Notes under the pieces: generated by a model
What the model was told of the DNA's origin: nothing
The model's database searches: none
The model's input: the letters and a program-made list of their open reading frames with translations, nothing else
Translations under genes and position numbers: made by a program
Source: Helicobacter suis
Lineage (GTDB): Bacteria; Campylobacterota; Campylobacteria; Campylobacterales; Helicobacteraceae
Length of the DNA: 64,000 nt
Assembly (NCBI RefSeq): GCF_902196135.1
Contig: NZ_CABIKE010000001.1
Span: 124,001 to 188,000 of the forward strand
Reading direction: 5' to 3'
Part shown: positions 1 through 9,053 of the stretch, piece after piece
Position numbering within the stretch: position 1 is the first letter of the stretch
Layout: every line of letters starts with the position of its first letter

Positions 1-851
1 CCCTCTATTTTGAACATGACACCATGAAAAATGAGGAGGATTACCAGACTATGGCTAGGCGTATTGTGGCTAAGATGCCTACTTTAGCAGCCATTTGCTA
101 CCGCAATGAAATTGGCGCGCCCATTATTTACCCTGATGTAGGCCGTAACTATGTGGAAAATATTTTATTTATGCTACGGGCTTATCCCCATGAGCGCTTG
201 CGCTACACCACAAGGGGTGAAACACAGATCACTCCCCTAGAAGTAGAAGCCTTTGATAAGATTTTGACCTTACATGCCGATCACGGGCAAAATGCTTCCT
301 CAACAACCGTGCGCAATGTCGCCTCTACAGGGGTACACCCCTATGCTGCTATTAGTGCGGGGATCTCTGCACTCTGGGGACATTTGCATGGCGGGGCTAA
401 TGAAAAAACCTTGATCCAACTCCAAGAAATTGGCGATGTGAAGAATGTGGATAAATACATTGCCCGCGCTAAGGATAGAAACGATCCCTTTAGACTTGTA
501 GGCTTTGGGCACCGGGTGTATAAAAGTTATGACCCCAGAGCGCGGATTTTAAAACAACTCAAAGATGATTTACAGGCTAGGGGCATTAAGATGAATCCAA
601 GACTTGATGAAATTGCTGCTAAAATTGAGGAAGTTGCCCTTAAAGATGATTATTTTATTGAGCACAACCTCTATCCTAATGTGGATTTTTACTCTGGCAC
701 TATTCTAACAGCCCTTAAAATCCCCACCCGCTTTTTTACCCCCGTCTTTGTGATTGCGCGCACGGTGGGCTGGTGTGCCCAACTTCTTGAGCATGTCAAA
801 AATCCTAAAGCGCGCATCACACGCCCCAGACAAGTTTATATGGGTAGATAG
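1..851 (+). CDS. gltA: Citrate synthase, 3' part (start lies before the window)
   Basis: Citrate synthase condenses acetyl-CoA with oxaloacetate at the entry of the TCA cycle in the cytoplasm. The frame is open from base 3, so the true start is outside; about 282 residues are visible of the roughly 425 usual for the hexameric type. Seen: the HGGANEK active-site histidine segment, [14 protein letters not shown] with the second catalytic histidine, and NVDFYSG with the catalytic aspartate, so the visible part looks intact. The stop TAG ends at 851 and the next frame begins at 852, which suggests cotranscription with eptA and lpxE. The order gltA-eptA-lpxE recalls the HP0026 to HP0021 neighbourhood of H. 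pylori. Confidence 0.95.
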   Translation, partial: LYFEHDTMKNEEDYQTMARRIVAKMPTLAAICYRNEIGAPIIYPDVGRNYVENILFMLRAYPHERLRYTTRGETQITPLEVEAFDKILTLHADHGQNASSTTVRNVASTGVHPYAAISAGISALWGHLHGGANEKTLIQLQEIGDVKNVDKYIARAKDRNDPFRLVGFGHRVYKSYDPRARILKQLKDDLQARGIKMNPRLDEIAAKIEEVALKDDYFIEHNLYPNVDFYSGTILTALKIPTRFFTPVFVIARTVGWCAQLLEHVKNPKARITRPRQVYMGR

Positions 852-2386
852 TTGTCGTTGTATACCCGTGTTTTAGGGCTTTTTAGACCCGCTCCTTTTT
901 TTATCGCCTTGCTTTTTTATAGCATGATCTCTTTGATCATCTTCCATGTGCCCCTCTTGCACTACATTACAGATCACAAGGGGGGATTTGGCATTATTTT
1001 TAGCCTAAGCATTGCCTACATTTGCACAACCAACATGGTTTTAGTGGCTCTCTCTTGTTTAGGTCTTAAATTTTTGCGTATAAGTTTAGCTTTTTTAACC
1101 CTTTGTAACGGGATAGCGCTTTATTTTATCAAGACTTACCGCGTGTTTTTAACCAAAAGCATGATGGGCAATGTTTTACACACTAATTTTTATGAAACCA
1201 GAGACTTATTAGGTTTGCATCTAGGGTTTTTCATGCTTTTAGGTTTGGCTTTAGGGAGTTTGTTTTTTTTTATCCCATCAAGAATACAACACTCAAAAAT
1301 AAATCTCTTATTTTTCTAGGCTCAGCCTTGCTCTTTTTTACTTGGAGTTTTACCCACGCTAAGCAGTGGCTTTTTTTAGATAAGCATGCTAAATACATAG
1401 GAGGGTTAACTCTACCCTATAGCTATAGTATCAATTTAATCCGTGCTGCTTTTAACTCCCTGAACACCTCCCCCCCTAAACTTTTTTCTAACGCTAAGGC
1501 ACAAAGCAAAAACCAAGTCGTGGTTTTAGTCATTGGGGAAAGTGCAAGACGGGCAAATTATGGCATTTATGGTTATAACAGACCCACCACACCCAAATTA
1601 CAAGCACGATTAAACAGCCATGAAATTCTAGCCCTTAAAGCCACTTCTTGTGCCACTTATACCACCGCTGCGCTGGAGTGTATGCTCAGCTCTAAAAAAG
1701 GCTATGAAAATTTACCCTCTTTTTTGCACAGACAGGGAGTTAGTGTGGTGTTATTAAGCCTTAATAATGCCGAACCACCCATGCGCATTGATTGGCATCC
1801 TAAAAAATACAAGTGGCAAGAGTGGCTACACTCTTTAGGCGTGCCTCCCCCCTTTAATTTTGATGAAGCATTAGCCAAATCTCTTCCTTTTTTACTTAAA
1901 CGCTATGAAAATAACCTTTTAGTCATTTTGCACCTCAAGGGCTCACACGGCCCACTTTATGTAGATAAAGTGCCTCCAAATTTTGCCCCCTTTAAGCCCA
2001 TTTGTACCCACAAAGAACCCCACACCTGTAGCCTTCCTAGTCTAATTAATGCTTATGATAACACCATTGCCTATAACGATTTAGTACTCGATCTTTTAAT
2101 CCAAGAATTAGAACAAAGCAAACGACCCGCCTTACTGCTTTACATGAGCGATCATGGCGAGAGTTTAGGCGAACATGGCATGTATTTACACGGCACACCT
2201 TTTTTAATTGCCCCTGATTTTCAAAAACAAATTCCCTTTATTATCTTTACTCATGGCTTTAAACCCTCCCACCTCCCCTCAGATCAAATTTCTTATACCC
2301 AAGATATGATTTTCTCAAGTATCTTAAATGCCTTTGGCATGCAAAAAAGCAACGCCTACAACCCCGCATGCGATCTATTCAAATGA
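852..2386 (+). pseudogene. eptA: Lipid A phosphoethanolamine transferase, out of frame at a T9 tract
   Basis: EptA is an inner-membrane enzyme that moves phosphoethanolamine from phosphatidylethanolamine to lipid A on the periplasmic side. As written it is two frames: 852-1319, with the amino-terminal membrane helices, and a +2 frame reaching 2386 with the catalytic domain. The +2 frame holds GESARR, the SCATYTTAALE nucleophile threonine region and the metal-binding SDHGESLGEHG. The two parts join without loss if the T9 run at 1263-1271 is read as T10, giving about 511 residues, close to the H. pylori length. The start is TTG at 852 (or 858), right after the gltA stop. Either a phase-variable gene caught in the off state, a fixed frameshift, or a sequencing error in the homopolymer. 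Confidence 0.85.
1263..1271 (+). repeat. T9 homopolymer at the eptA frame break
   Basis: Nine consecutive T bases sit exactly where the reading frame of the EptA membrane domain changes. One added T (or loss of two) restores a continuous frame reading FFFYPIKNTTLKNKS. Runs of this length are typical slipped-strand sites in Helicobacter. Confidence 0.8.
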
Positions 2387-2952
2387 AATTTAAAACCCTC
2401 TATTTACAAAGCTTTCCTAAATACCTCCCCATTAAAAGCCTCATCTGCTTTTTTTTAATCTTTCTTATCGGAGTGATTACCCCCTTTCCTAAAGTACCCA
2501 AACAAGAGCGCGTACCGATAGTCTTTGAGATCACAGAACACTACGCTCGCTTTGTGCCTACTTTACTCTCCTTTGCCTACCCCATATTTAAAAAAGATCC
2601 GGTAGGTTTGATTCAAATTATCCATGTAAGCATCGCCACCACCCTTACCACACACTCTCTTAAATGGGCGCTTAATTCTGTACGCCTTTTTGATCGCCGC
2701 CTAGGGCAAAGACCCAATGGGGGGAGTAAAAACATGCCAAGTGGGCATTCCTCTATGATTTTTTGCGCACTGGGTTTTTTAGTGCGCCGTTATGGTGCTC
2801 TTTGGCTGTGGTTTTTACCTCTAGCTTTTTTGACTATGGGTGCGCGTATTTACTATAACGCTCATACTATCGGCGCGCTTTTAGCCGGTCTAGCTGTGGG
2901 GGTGATCTGTGCGCTTTTTTTAACTAGTCCTAAAGAAAAATCCAAGTTTTAA
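2383..2952 (+). CDS. lpxE: Lipid A 1-phosphatase
   Basis: LpxE removes the 1-phosphate of lipid A on the periplasmic face of the inner membrane; in H. pylori this precedes phosphoethanolamine addition by EptA, encoded just upstream here. 189 residues, type 2 phosphatidic acid phosphatase family: DRRLGQRP (motif 1), PSGHSS (motif 2) and RIYYNAH (motif 3, arginine-x5-histidine). Several hydrophobic helices surround these motifs. I chose ATG 2383, which overlaps the eptA stop as ATGA, over the in-frame ATG at 2368; the resulting length matches H. pylori LpxE (about 190). If eptA is off, this gene may lose translational coupling. It contains a T8 run near 2449-2456 but is in frame. Confidence 0.88.
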   Translation: MKFKTLYLQSFPKYLPIKSLICFFLIFLIGVITPFPKVPKQERVPIVFEITEHYARFVPTLLSFAYPIFKKDPVGLIQIIHVSIATTLTTHSLKWALNSVRLFDRRLGQRPNGGSKNMPSGHSSMIFCALGFLVRRYGALWLWFLPLAFLTMGARIYYNAHTIGALLAGLAVGVICALFLTSPKEKSKF

Positions 2953-3057
2953 CATAAGTTTCTTTTTATTTCTCTATTTAAAAATCCATTCACACCCGCC
3001 CCACATTTAGCGGTTGTAGAGTTAAGCTTGCAGGTTTATAGTGCTAGGGTAAGAATT

Positions 3058-4002
3058 TTACTTGCGTTTATAAATCTCTGGATGGGTGGTTTTAAAACGC
3101 CTGTGAAACCAAAACCAGCTTTCCGGATGCTCTCTAATAATTTGCTCACTCAAACTTGCTTGGGCTTGCGTGGCTTCTAAAATATCTGCTTGGCTATCCT
3201 CTGTATTTTTGGCTCTAATTGGGGGATAGTAGCGTACATAGTAGTGGCTATAATCCTCGTTAAAATCAATGATCACGGCCACAATATCTATATTAAAGCG
3301 CCTTGAGAGCAAAGAGGCGATAGTGGTGTGTGTGGCCTCTTCTCCAAAGAATTTAACCACCACGCCCTCTTTAGGCGAAATATTTTGATCGACTAAAATC
3401 CCTACTAAACCCCTGCCTTGATTATAAATTTTTAATAGCTCTTTAAACGCCCCTGTTTTATTGATAAAGCGCACTCCAAAATCCTCGCGGTGTTTGATCA
3501 AAAGGCGATTAATCGCTTCTATTCTTGTCAAACGACCCAAAGACCCGCGGTAATATTGGCTGTAATACTGCGCTAAAGAAGTCCCCACCGCCTCCCAGTA
3601 TCCAAAATGCATGCCCATTACCACCGCTTGGTTATTTTGCTCTAAAGACTTAAGTACATTTTCCTCATCAATGCGGGTAAAACGCGCGTCATAAATATCT
3701 TTTTTCAAAAACACCACCCGCATGCTCTCTAGAATCATAAAAGCAAAATTAGAATAACCCCGCCTAATAATGGCTTTTTTTTCTGCTTCGCTTAAGCTAT
3801 CTTTAAAAGCAAAATCTAAATTAGCTTTGGCATCAAAATAACGCCGTCTATCTAGTTTGGCTAACACAAAACCCACAAAATGCACACAACCCACAAACCA
3901 GCGATGGGGGATTTTAGCCAAACAAAAGCCTAGTAAATTTGTAATCCACTCTAGCGCGTAGATACAAAAAATCTGCCATTCTTTCTTTAATACTTCTTTC
4001 AT
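3058..4002 (-). CDS. Lipid A late acyltransferase (LpxL/HtrB family)
   Basis: 314 residues. Family members add a secondary acyl chain to Kdo-lipid A at the cytoplasmic face of the inner membrane. Seen: a hydrophobic amino-terminal anchor at about residues 13-31 and the H-x4-E catalytic motif HFGYWE (H132, E137). It matches the position of HP0280: its start overlaps the stop of the heptosyltransferase gene by 4 bp, and that gene overlaps the ppx/gppA-like gene by 4 bp, so the three form a coupled minus-strand operon. Which acyl chain is transferred cannot be read from the sequence. Together with eptA, lpxE and kdsA it belongs to the LPS theme of the window. Confidence 0.88.
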   Translation of the reverse strand: MKEVLKKEWQIFCIYALEWITNLLGFCLAKIPHRWFVGCVHFVGFVLAKLDRRRYFDAKANLDFAFKDSLSEAEKKAIIRRGYSNFAFMILESMRVVFLKKDIYDARFTRIDEENVLKSLEQNNQAVVMGMHFGYWEAVGTSLAQYYSQYYRGSLGRLTRIEAINRLLIKHREDFGVRFINKTGAFKELLKIYNQGRGLVGILVDQNISPKEGVVVKFFGEEATHTTIASLLSRRFNIDIVAVIIDFNEDYSHYYVRYYPPIRAKNTEDSQADILEATQAQASLSEQIIREHPESWFWFHRRFKTTHPEIYKRK

Positions 4003-5015
4003 ACCTTCCTTTCTAAAACCTGTAAAATCGCCTCTTTAATCGCAATAGGGGGGATCTCTTGGATAGAAAAATCTTTTTTGTCGTAGTTGGCTTTAGGATT
4101 GGCACATAAATAAACATGCCCCTCTCCTTCTAATTTAAAACGCTCAGAAGGGGTGTTGCCATAAAGAGTTACTGAGGGGATATTAAGCGCCCAAGAGAGG
4201 TGTACCACGCCTGTATCCCCACCCACCACTACAGAGGCCTGTGTGATCACAGATTTAACCTGATTTAAAGTCAGAGGGGGGAGTAATTGTGTGGGCAAAT
4301 GGGGGTTAAGTTTTTCATAGAGTTCTTGGGCTTGCTCTCTTTGCTTGTGGGCTAAAAGCCACACTTCTAGCGCATACTCTTTTAAAGCAAGCCCTAATTC
4401 ATAAAAACGCTCTAAGGGGTAGGTTTTATTAGGCCTAGAGGTTTCAAGCACAAAGAGCACTTTTTGGGAGTCTTTTTTAATAAAATCTAAAGGAGGGCAT
4501 GGGGGGCAGAAGAAAGCTTGTTGTCTTTTTTGCAAACAATTTTGCCAATCACAAGGTAAGTAGAGGAGATTAAACGCCTCTTGCAGGATTTTTTGGTTGC
4601 GCTTGAGAATGTGCTGCTGATAGGGAATGTGCACTGTATGGCTGTAAAACAAACTGGCTAGTGATTCTCTAATAGATTGCCTATCAAAGCCTATAAATTG
4701 CCTCTTTCTTAAGAAAAAACCTAGTAAGGCAGATTTGATCAAACCTTGCATGTCAATGACTAAATCAAAAACACCTAAAGATCGCAAACTTTTATAAAAG
4801 CGCCAGATTTTTAAGGGGTTTTTAGAGTGTAGGGTTTTTTTATAGGGCAGAGCGTGCAACATATCAATACAGGGGCAGTTTTTTAAAAGGGGCGCAAAGG
4901 TTTCATCAATAAACCAGTGGATTGTTACCTTGTAGCGTTCTTTAAGAAAGGGCAAAAAAACAGCGCTTAGCACAACATCACCCAGAGAAGAAAGCCTAAT
5001 AATAGCAACGGTCAT
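3999..5015 (-). CDS. waaC: ADP-heptose:LPS heptosyltransferase I
   Basis: 338 residues, glycosyltransferase family 9. It transfers the first L-glycero-D-manno-heptose to Kdo of the LPS inner core. Seen: the amino-terminal IRLSSLGDVVLS signature, the DLVIDMQGLIKSA segment and GGDTGVVHLSWAL near residue 265, which is the nucleotide-binding part of GT9 enzymes. It overlaps both neighbours by 4 bp, in the same order as HP0278-HP0280 in H. pylori. WaaC rather than WaaF is favoured by that synteny; this choice is inference. Confidence 0.85.
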   Translation of the reverse strand: MTVAIIRLSSLGDVVLSAVFLPFLKERYKVTIHWFIDETFAPLLKNCPCIDMLHALPYKKTLHSKNPLKIWRFYKSLRSLGVFDLVIDMQGLIKSALLGFFLRKRQFIGFDRQSIRESLASLFYSHTVHIPYQQHILKRNQKILQEAFNLLYLPCDWQNCLQKRQQAFFCPPCPPLDFIKKDSQKVLFVLETSRPNKTYPLERFYELGLALKEYALEVWLLAHKQREQAQELYEKLNPHLPTQLLPPLTLNQVKSVITQASVVVGGDTGVVHLSWALNIPSVTLYGNTPSERFKLEGEGHVYLCANPKANYDKKDFSIQEIPPIAIKEAILQVLERKV

Positions 5016-6472
5016 ACAAACTCAATAGAAAGAGCAACGGGTTTAACAAGTTTACCCACCATTTCCTGACACAAATAAGGATCGCTTTGGCAGTGAATCT
5101 TAAGGGTTTTATTCTGGAGGCTGTAGTGTATTTTAGGAAGGCGAATCAAACATAGACTTTCTGCTAGACCTAAAAGAAAGCTAAGCCATTGCAAGGTGAG
5201 AATGGGGGGCATAATGGCGCTTAAATGGGCGATATTGCTATCTTTGGGGATTTTTTTATGGCTAAATTGTACTAAAAGACAAATAATTGCCCTATCTTGG
5301 TGAGAAAAGCCATAACTTAGAGCGTTTAAACTCAAATAAGCGCTGTGTTTATGGGCATTGTAGAAATTTAAGATTTTGCCAATGCTAGAGAGTTGCCCGG
5401 CGATTTTAAGGTGGTAGAGGTATTTTTCATCTACGCCATGTAAGGGTTTGAGGGCTTCAAATAATTTAACACATTCCTTTTTAACCTCTTGGCTGTGTTT
5501 GGAGTGGGGTAAAAAGCGATCAAGCAGAGAAAGTAAAGAGGGATTAATGCCCTTTGGAAAGCTATGGTTATGCGATCTAAGCATGTCGCTTAAAAACACG
5601 CCTTCGCGCACACCCACCCCGCTAGCCACCACCACGCTTGCCTTAAAATACTCCAAAAGCATGGTAAAAATAAGTGTCCCACTTCTAATGCTATCAATGC
5701 GATCCTCGCCTACTCCTAATTCTTCTAACTCTGTATCAGAACTTGTAATGATTTGGGTTAAAAGCTTGAGATTGGGGGCAACTTGCATTTCAAAGCCGTG
5801 TACGATCTCAATGGGGTAGTTACTCTGCAACATCACCACTTTAGCCAAAGCGCGGATTGTCCCACCTACACCAAAAATACAGGTTGTTTTAAAATGGGAG
5901 GGGATTTTGGCAAATTCGGTGCGGATAAAATCTCTAGCTAAACTTAAATTACTTTTTTTATCAAAGAAAAGCTCTTTTAAGCGGATTGTGCCTAAGTTGA
6001 GTGAAATTAAATCCTTGATCTTGCCATTTTCAATAAGAGCACACTCGGTACTTCCCCCGCCAATATCAACAGTAATCCCGTCTCTGCGGTGTAATAAATT
6101 GGCGCAAGCAACCCCTCCATAAAACGCCTCTTTAGCCCCATCAATGACTCTAACCTGCAGGCCACACACCCGTTTAACTAAAGCGATAAATTCTTGAGCA
6201 TTGGGCGCATCGCGTACTGCAGAAGTGGCCACGCATAAAATCTTACGGCTTTTATATTTTTGCGCAATTTCTTTAAAATCATTTAAGGCCCGCAAGGCGC
6301 GTTTCATGGGGTTTTTTTGCAAAACTCCCTTGTGTTCGTAAGTACTCTGAGAGATACGCACCTTAGATTTGATCTCATAGAGTAGATAAAATCCAAATTG
6401 GCTAGTCTTTTTAAAGATAGCCATGCGTACAGAATTTGAACCAATATCAATAACCGTTGTAACCTTTGCCAT
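5012..6472 (-). CDS. Ppx/GppA exopolyphosphatase / pppGpp phosphohydrolase
   Basis: 486 residues. The family hydrolyses terminal phosphates of polyphosphate and/or converts pppGpp to ppGpp in the cytoplasm. Seen: the ASKHA phosphate-binding loop TVIDIGSNSVRM at residues 5-16, a second loop VDIGGGSTE near residue 135, and a carboxyl-terminal HD-like helical region containing FSHQDRAI. It corresponds to HP0278. Substrate preference cannot be decided here. It begins just 6 bp after the ferredoxin stop and overlaps waaC by 4 bp, so it is probably the first part of an operon with the LPS genes, possibly after fdxA. Confidence 0.85.
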   Translation of the reverse strand: MAKVTTVIDIGSNSVRMAIFKKTSQFGFYLLYEIKSKVRISQSTYEHKGVLQKNPMKRALRALNDFKEIAQKYKSRKILCVATSAVRDAPNAQEFIALVKRVCGLQVRVIDGAKEAFYGGVACANLLHRRDGITVDIGGGSTECALIENGKIKDLISLNLGTIRLKELFFDKKSNLSLARDFIRTEFAKIPSHFKTTCIFGVGGTIRALAKVVMLQSNYPIEIVHGFEMQVAPNLKLLTQIITSSDTELEELGVGEDRIDSIRSGTLIFTMLLEYFKASVVVASGVGVREGVFLSDMLRSHNHSFPKGINPSLLSLLDRFLPHSKHSQEVKKECVKLFEALKPLHGVDEKYLYHLKIAGQLSSIGKILNFYNAHKHSAYLSLNALSYGFSHQDRAIICLLVQFSHKKIPKDSNIAHLSAIMPPILTLQWLSFLLGLAESLCLIRLPKIHYSLQNKTLKIHCQSDPYLCQEMVGKLVKPVALSIEFV

Positions 6473-6478
6473 GAAGGG

Positions 6479-6730
6479 TTAGATTTTTTCTTGGAGAGTC
6501 AGGTATTTATACTGGAGTTCCTCTTGGCTTTCTGTATTGTGTGGATCAAGAATGATCGCATCCACAGGGCACACACTCACACAACCGGGCTCATCGCTAT
6601 AACCCACGCATTCTGTGCAACGATCCGGATCAATGCTATAAATCGGATCATCTTGATCAATAGCATCTGTGGGGCATTCCTCACGGCAAGCATCGCAGGC
6701 GATACATTCTTGATTAACTAGTAAAGACAT
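6479..6730 (-). CDS. fdxA: 2[4Fe-4S] ferredoxin, Allochromatium type
   Basis: 83-residue soluble electron carrier. First cluster motif CIACDACREECP (C-x2-C-x2-C-x3-CP); second CTECVGYSDEPGCVSVCP, where the eight-residue gap between the second and third cysteines and the carboxyl-terminal helix mark the Allochromatium vinosum-type ferredoxins. It sits where HP0277 lies in H. pylori, next to the ppx/gppA-like gene. Known partners in Helicobacter are low-potential reductases; nothing here says which. A minus-strand ribosome site AAGGAG lies just before ATG 6730. Confidence 0.93.
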   Translation of the reverse strand: MSLLVNQECIACDACREECPTDAIDQDDPIYSIDPDRCTECVGYSDEPGCVSVCPVDAIILDPHNTESQEELQYKYLTLQEKI

Positions 6731-6747
6731 ATAAAACTCCTTGTATT

Positions 6748-7101
6748 TTAGGGATTTTCAAAGACAACAGACAAACTCACCCCCACTAAAGCCTTTTGGC
6801 AAGCTTGGGGTTTTTTAATACCCATGTCAATTTTATAAATAACCGGGAAACATTGCTTAAGCCAGCTTGTAATCTCTAATAAAGCCTCCTCTAAAAGCCC
6901 ATAATGGGCTGTGGAAAACTTATTTTGTACCACTTCTAAAACATCCATGTAGTCTAAGTATTCAGGGGCTTTTTGTTCTTTAGCAGGTGTGTAGCGATAA
7001 TCAATACACAAATCCACAACAATGGGCTGGGGGTTTTTCTGTTCGCTCTCAAGAGTGCCAATAATAACCTCTAGCTGGTAGTCTTCTATGTGTAGCGTCA
7101 T
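6748..7101 (-). CDS. folB: Dihydroneopterin aldolase (FolB)
   Basis: 117 residues, the usual size. FolB converts 7,8-dihydroneopterin to 6-hydroxymethyl-7,8-dihydropterin in folate synthesis. Seen: the LEVIIGTLESEQKNPQPIVVD beginning typical of the T-fold family (read as two parts around residue 10) and a conserved carboxyl-terminal KPQA-V-V segment. It lies 4 bp downstream of plsY and 17 bp upstream of fdxA, the plsY-folB pairing known from HP1509-HP1510. Catalytic specificity is inferred from family and context. Confidence 0.8.
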   Translation of the reverse strand: MTLHIEDYQLEVIIGTLESEQKNPQPIVVDLCIDYRYTPAKEQKAPEYLDYMDVLEVVQNKFSTAHYGLLEEALLEITSWLKQCFPVIYKIDMGIKKPQACQKALVGVSLSVVFENP

Positions 7102-7105
7102 GGAA

Positions 7106-7771
7106 TTAGAGTACCTTTTTTTCCTGCCCGCTTAATAGTTTTAATAAATTAGGCCAGTGCTTATAAAGCGTGATACAAAAAACAAGCACCATAGGGGTTT
7201 GTGTACCCACTTGACTTAGAATATTAATAGAGGCGGGTAGCCCTAGTTTAGGCAAAAAGAAAATAAGAAGAGTGGCGCTACCCACCCCTACAATGGAGGC
7301 CAAAGAGGAAATTTTTAACACTTTGCCTACAAAAGCCCAAAGAGCTAGCCCTAATAAACTCTCTACTGGGATTAACAGTACCACCGCACCCATTGTAGTA
7401 CTCACTCCCTTACCCCCACTAAAGTTTAAATAAGGTGAATAACAATGCCCTATAATGGTTAAAATAGCCACCATCCACTGGGCTGAAAAATTAAGCCCGG
7501 CAAGTTTAGCAAGAAATACCGTAAACACTCCCTTTAATAAATCCAGCAATAAAACTGCCGTGCCTATTTTCTTGGCTTTAGAAGAATCAATGGTAGTTAC
7601 TACGCGCATGACATTAGTCGCGCCAATGCCTTTACTCCCCTGTTTAGTAATATCTACATTGTAAAGCACCTTCATGATCACATAACCAAAAGGAATCCCT
7701 CCAATAAGATAACTAAGAACATAAAAAATCACATTGATATTAGTAATAAATACCAAGAAATTCTCCATCAA
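7106..7771 (-). CDS. plsY: Acyl-phosphate:glycerol-3-phosphate acyltransferase
   Basis: 221 residues, polytopic inner-membrane enzyme that makes lysophosphatidic acid from acyl-phosphate, the first step of phospholipid synthesis. Seen: the amino-terminal YLIGGIPFGYVI motif, GSKGIGATNVMRV (motif 1) and SGGKGVSTTMGA (motif 2), all family hallmarks, plus five or more hydrophobic segments. Forms a pair with folB, 4 bp apart. The upstream gap of about 35 bp to the lipoprotein gene leaves little room for a promoter. Confidence 0.93.
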   Translation of the reverse strand: MMENFLVFITNINVIFYVLSYLIGGIPFGYVIMKVLYNVDITKQGSKGIGATNVMRVVTTIDSSKAKKIGTAVLLLDLLKGVFTVFLAKLAGLNFSAQWMVAILTIIGHCYSPYLNFSGGKGVSTTMGAVVLLIPVESLLGLALWAFVGKVLKISSLASIVGVGSATLLIFFLPKLGLPASINILSQVGTQTPMVLVFCITLYKHWPNLLKLLSGQEKKVL

Positions 7772-7806
7772 CCACCTCTACTTAAATTGGGCGCATTATA
7801 ACACAT

Positions 7807-8334
7807 TTAAAAGGTGCGGGTATAAGGACCTGTTATCCATACACCCTGATTCCCTAATAAAAAATTGACCTTATAACCTTCTTTGATCCCTTGCTTTTTA
7901 TTCTTTAAAGTGTGTTTGATAACTAGTTCTACAGGTGGGAGTTTTAGGGCAGTGTTAGGCTTAACTTTAAAGGCTAAAAAAAGCGGGCGATTATGATTAA
8001 AATCCCAACCTGTGCGCCATCTGGGCAGAGTCGTTTGGCTTTTAAGCAAACGATTACCCACCTGCACCTCAAAAGAGGCTAAATAGTAGGTACCGGGTTC
8101 TAAAAAGCGGCTTTCAATCTTAGCCTTTTTAAAAGTATCGCGCCAGAGTAAAAAAAACCAATTATTGCTCCCCAGTACAAATTCCTTTGAATTCTTTTCC
8201 CCTAGTTTGCGCCAATAAGTTTTAACCGCTGAACCTTGATAGCCAATATCAAAAGTAACCAAACTAGCAGTATGGGAGGGTTTTAGCGCGCATCCAAAAA
8301 GCAATAAAATAAAAAACAAGCGAAATATCTTCAT
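7807..8334 (-). CDS. Predicted lipoprotein, function unknown
   Basis: 175 residues from ATG 8334; a longer TTG start at 8364 would add ten residues before the signal peptide and is less likely. The amino terminus MKIFRLFFILLLFGCALK is a lipoprotein signal with lipobox LFGC, so the mature protein should be acylated and envelope-bound. The remainder is beta-rich with no motif I recognise (for example NNWFFLLWRDTFKKAK and QGVWITGPYTRTF). It sits between ktrA and plsY on the same strand. No function is proposed. Confidence 0.7.
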   Translation of the reverse strand: MKIFRLFFILLLFGCALKPSHTASLVTFDIGYQGSAVKTYWRKLGEKNSKEFVLGSNNWFFLLWRDTFKKAKIESRFLEPGTYYLASFEVQVGNRLLKSQTTLPRWRTGWDFNHNRPLFLAFKVKPNTALKLPPVELVIKHTLKNKKQGIKEGYKVNFLLGNQGVWITGPYTRTF

Positions 8335-8381
8335 GTCTAAACTATAGTACGCACGCCCTTTCAAAGATTAGCCGGTATCTT

Positions 8382-9053
8382 TTAATTTCTTTTTAGTTTT
8401 AAATCTTTACTGGCTAAAAAAATATCCACTTCTTTAGCATGCCCTAGCAATAAAAGAATATCGCCTTGCTTGAGAATCAGAGGGGATTGTAAATTGTACT
8501 CCCACTGGTTAGCATGTTTGAGGGCTACAACTTTGAGGTCTGCTTTAAACGATTCTAGAAAATCTTGTAAAGCCATATCCGCATGGGTTGCATCTACACT
8601 TAAACGCACCATGCGCATATGAGTTGTGATTTCCATGACATCTAAAAGCGGGTTTAAACTTAGTCCCTTCACTAATCTTTTAGCCGCATCTCTTTCTGGA
8701 TAAATCACGCGATCTGTGCCAATTTTAGAAAGGATTTTTCCATGAATTAGAGTAGAGGCCTTTGCAATCACTTCAGAAACACCGCATTCCTTAAGAGCCA
8801 TGACGCTTAAAATGGAGGCTTCTACATTTTGCCCGATACTCACAATAGCCGTATCTACTTGGGCAATTCCGGTATCTTTAAGCGCTGCAATATCTGTAGT
8901 ATCAATAATAAAGAGATTATCACAAATCCCTCTAAAATTTTTAATGCTATCTTGATTAATATCAGCTGCGATTACTTGTTCTCCATTTTCTATCAATCCG
9001 CGCGCTACATGCGATCCAAATTTGCCCAAACCTAAAACCGCATAAGTATTCAT
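8382..9053 (-). CDS. ktrA: Potassium uptake regulatory subunit (RCK domain)
   Basis: 223 residues. KtrA is the cytoplasmic gating ring of Ktr potassium uptake and binds nucleotide. Seen: a Rossmann RCK-N domain opening with LGLGKFGSHVARGL (GxGxxG), then an RCK-C domain at about residues 135-220. Its ATG overlaps the end of ktrB by 4 bp, giving a translationally coupled ktrBA pair. Confidence 0.9.
   Translation of the reverse strand: MNTYAVLGLGKFGSHVARGLIENGEQVIAADINQDSIKNFRGICDNLFIIDTTDIAALKDTGIAQVDTAIVSIGQNVEASILSVMALKECGVSEVIAKASTLIHGKILSKIGTDRVIYPERDAAKRLVKGLSLNPLLDVMEITTHMRMVRLSVDATHADMALQDFLESFKADLKVVALKHANQWEYNLQSPLILKQGDILLLLGHAKEVDIFLASKDLKLKRN

Noticed and set aside
2449-2456. T8 run in lpxE as a second phase-variation tract
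   Set aside because: The gene is in frame and the run encodes ordinary phenylalanines in a membrane helix; no sign of switching.
5448-5819. 123-residue plus-strand frame inside the ppx/gppA-like gene
   Set aside because: Antisense shadow of a conserved enzyme; composition and lack of a start site argue against coding.
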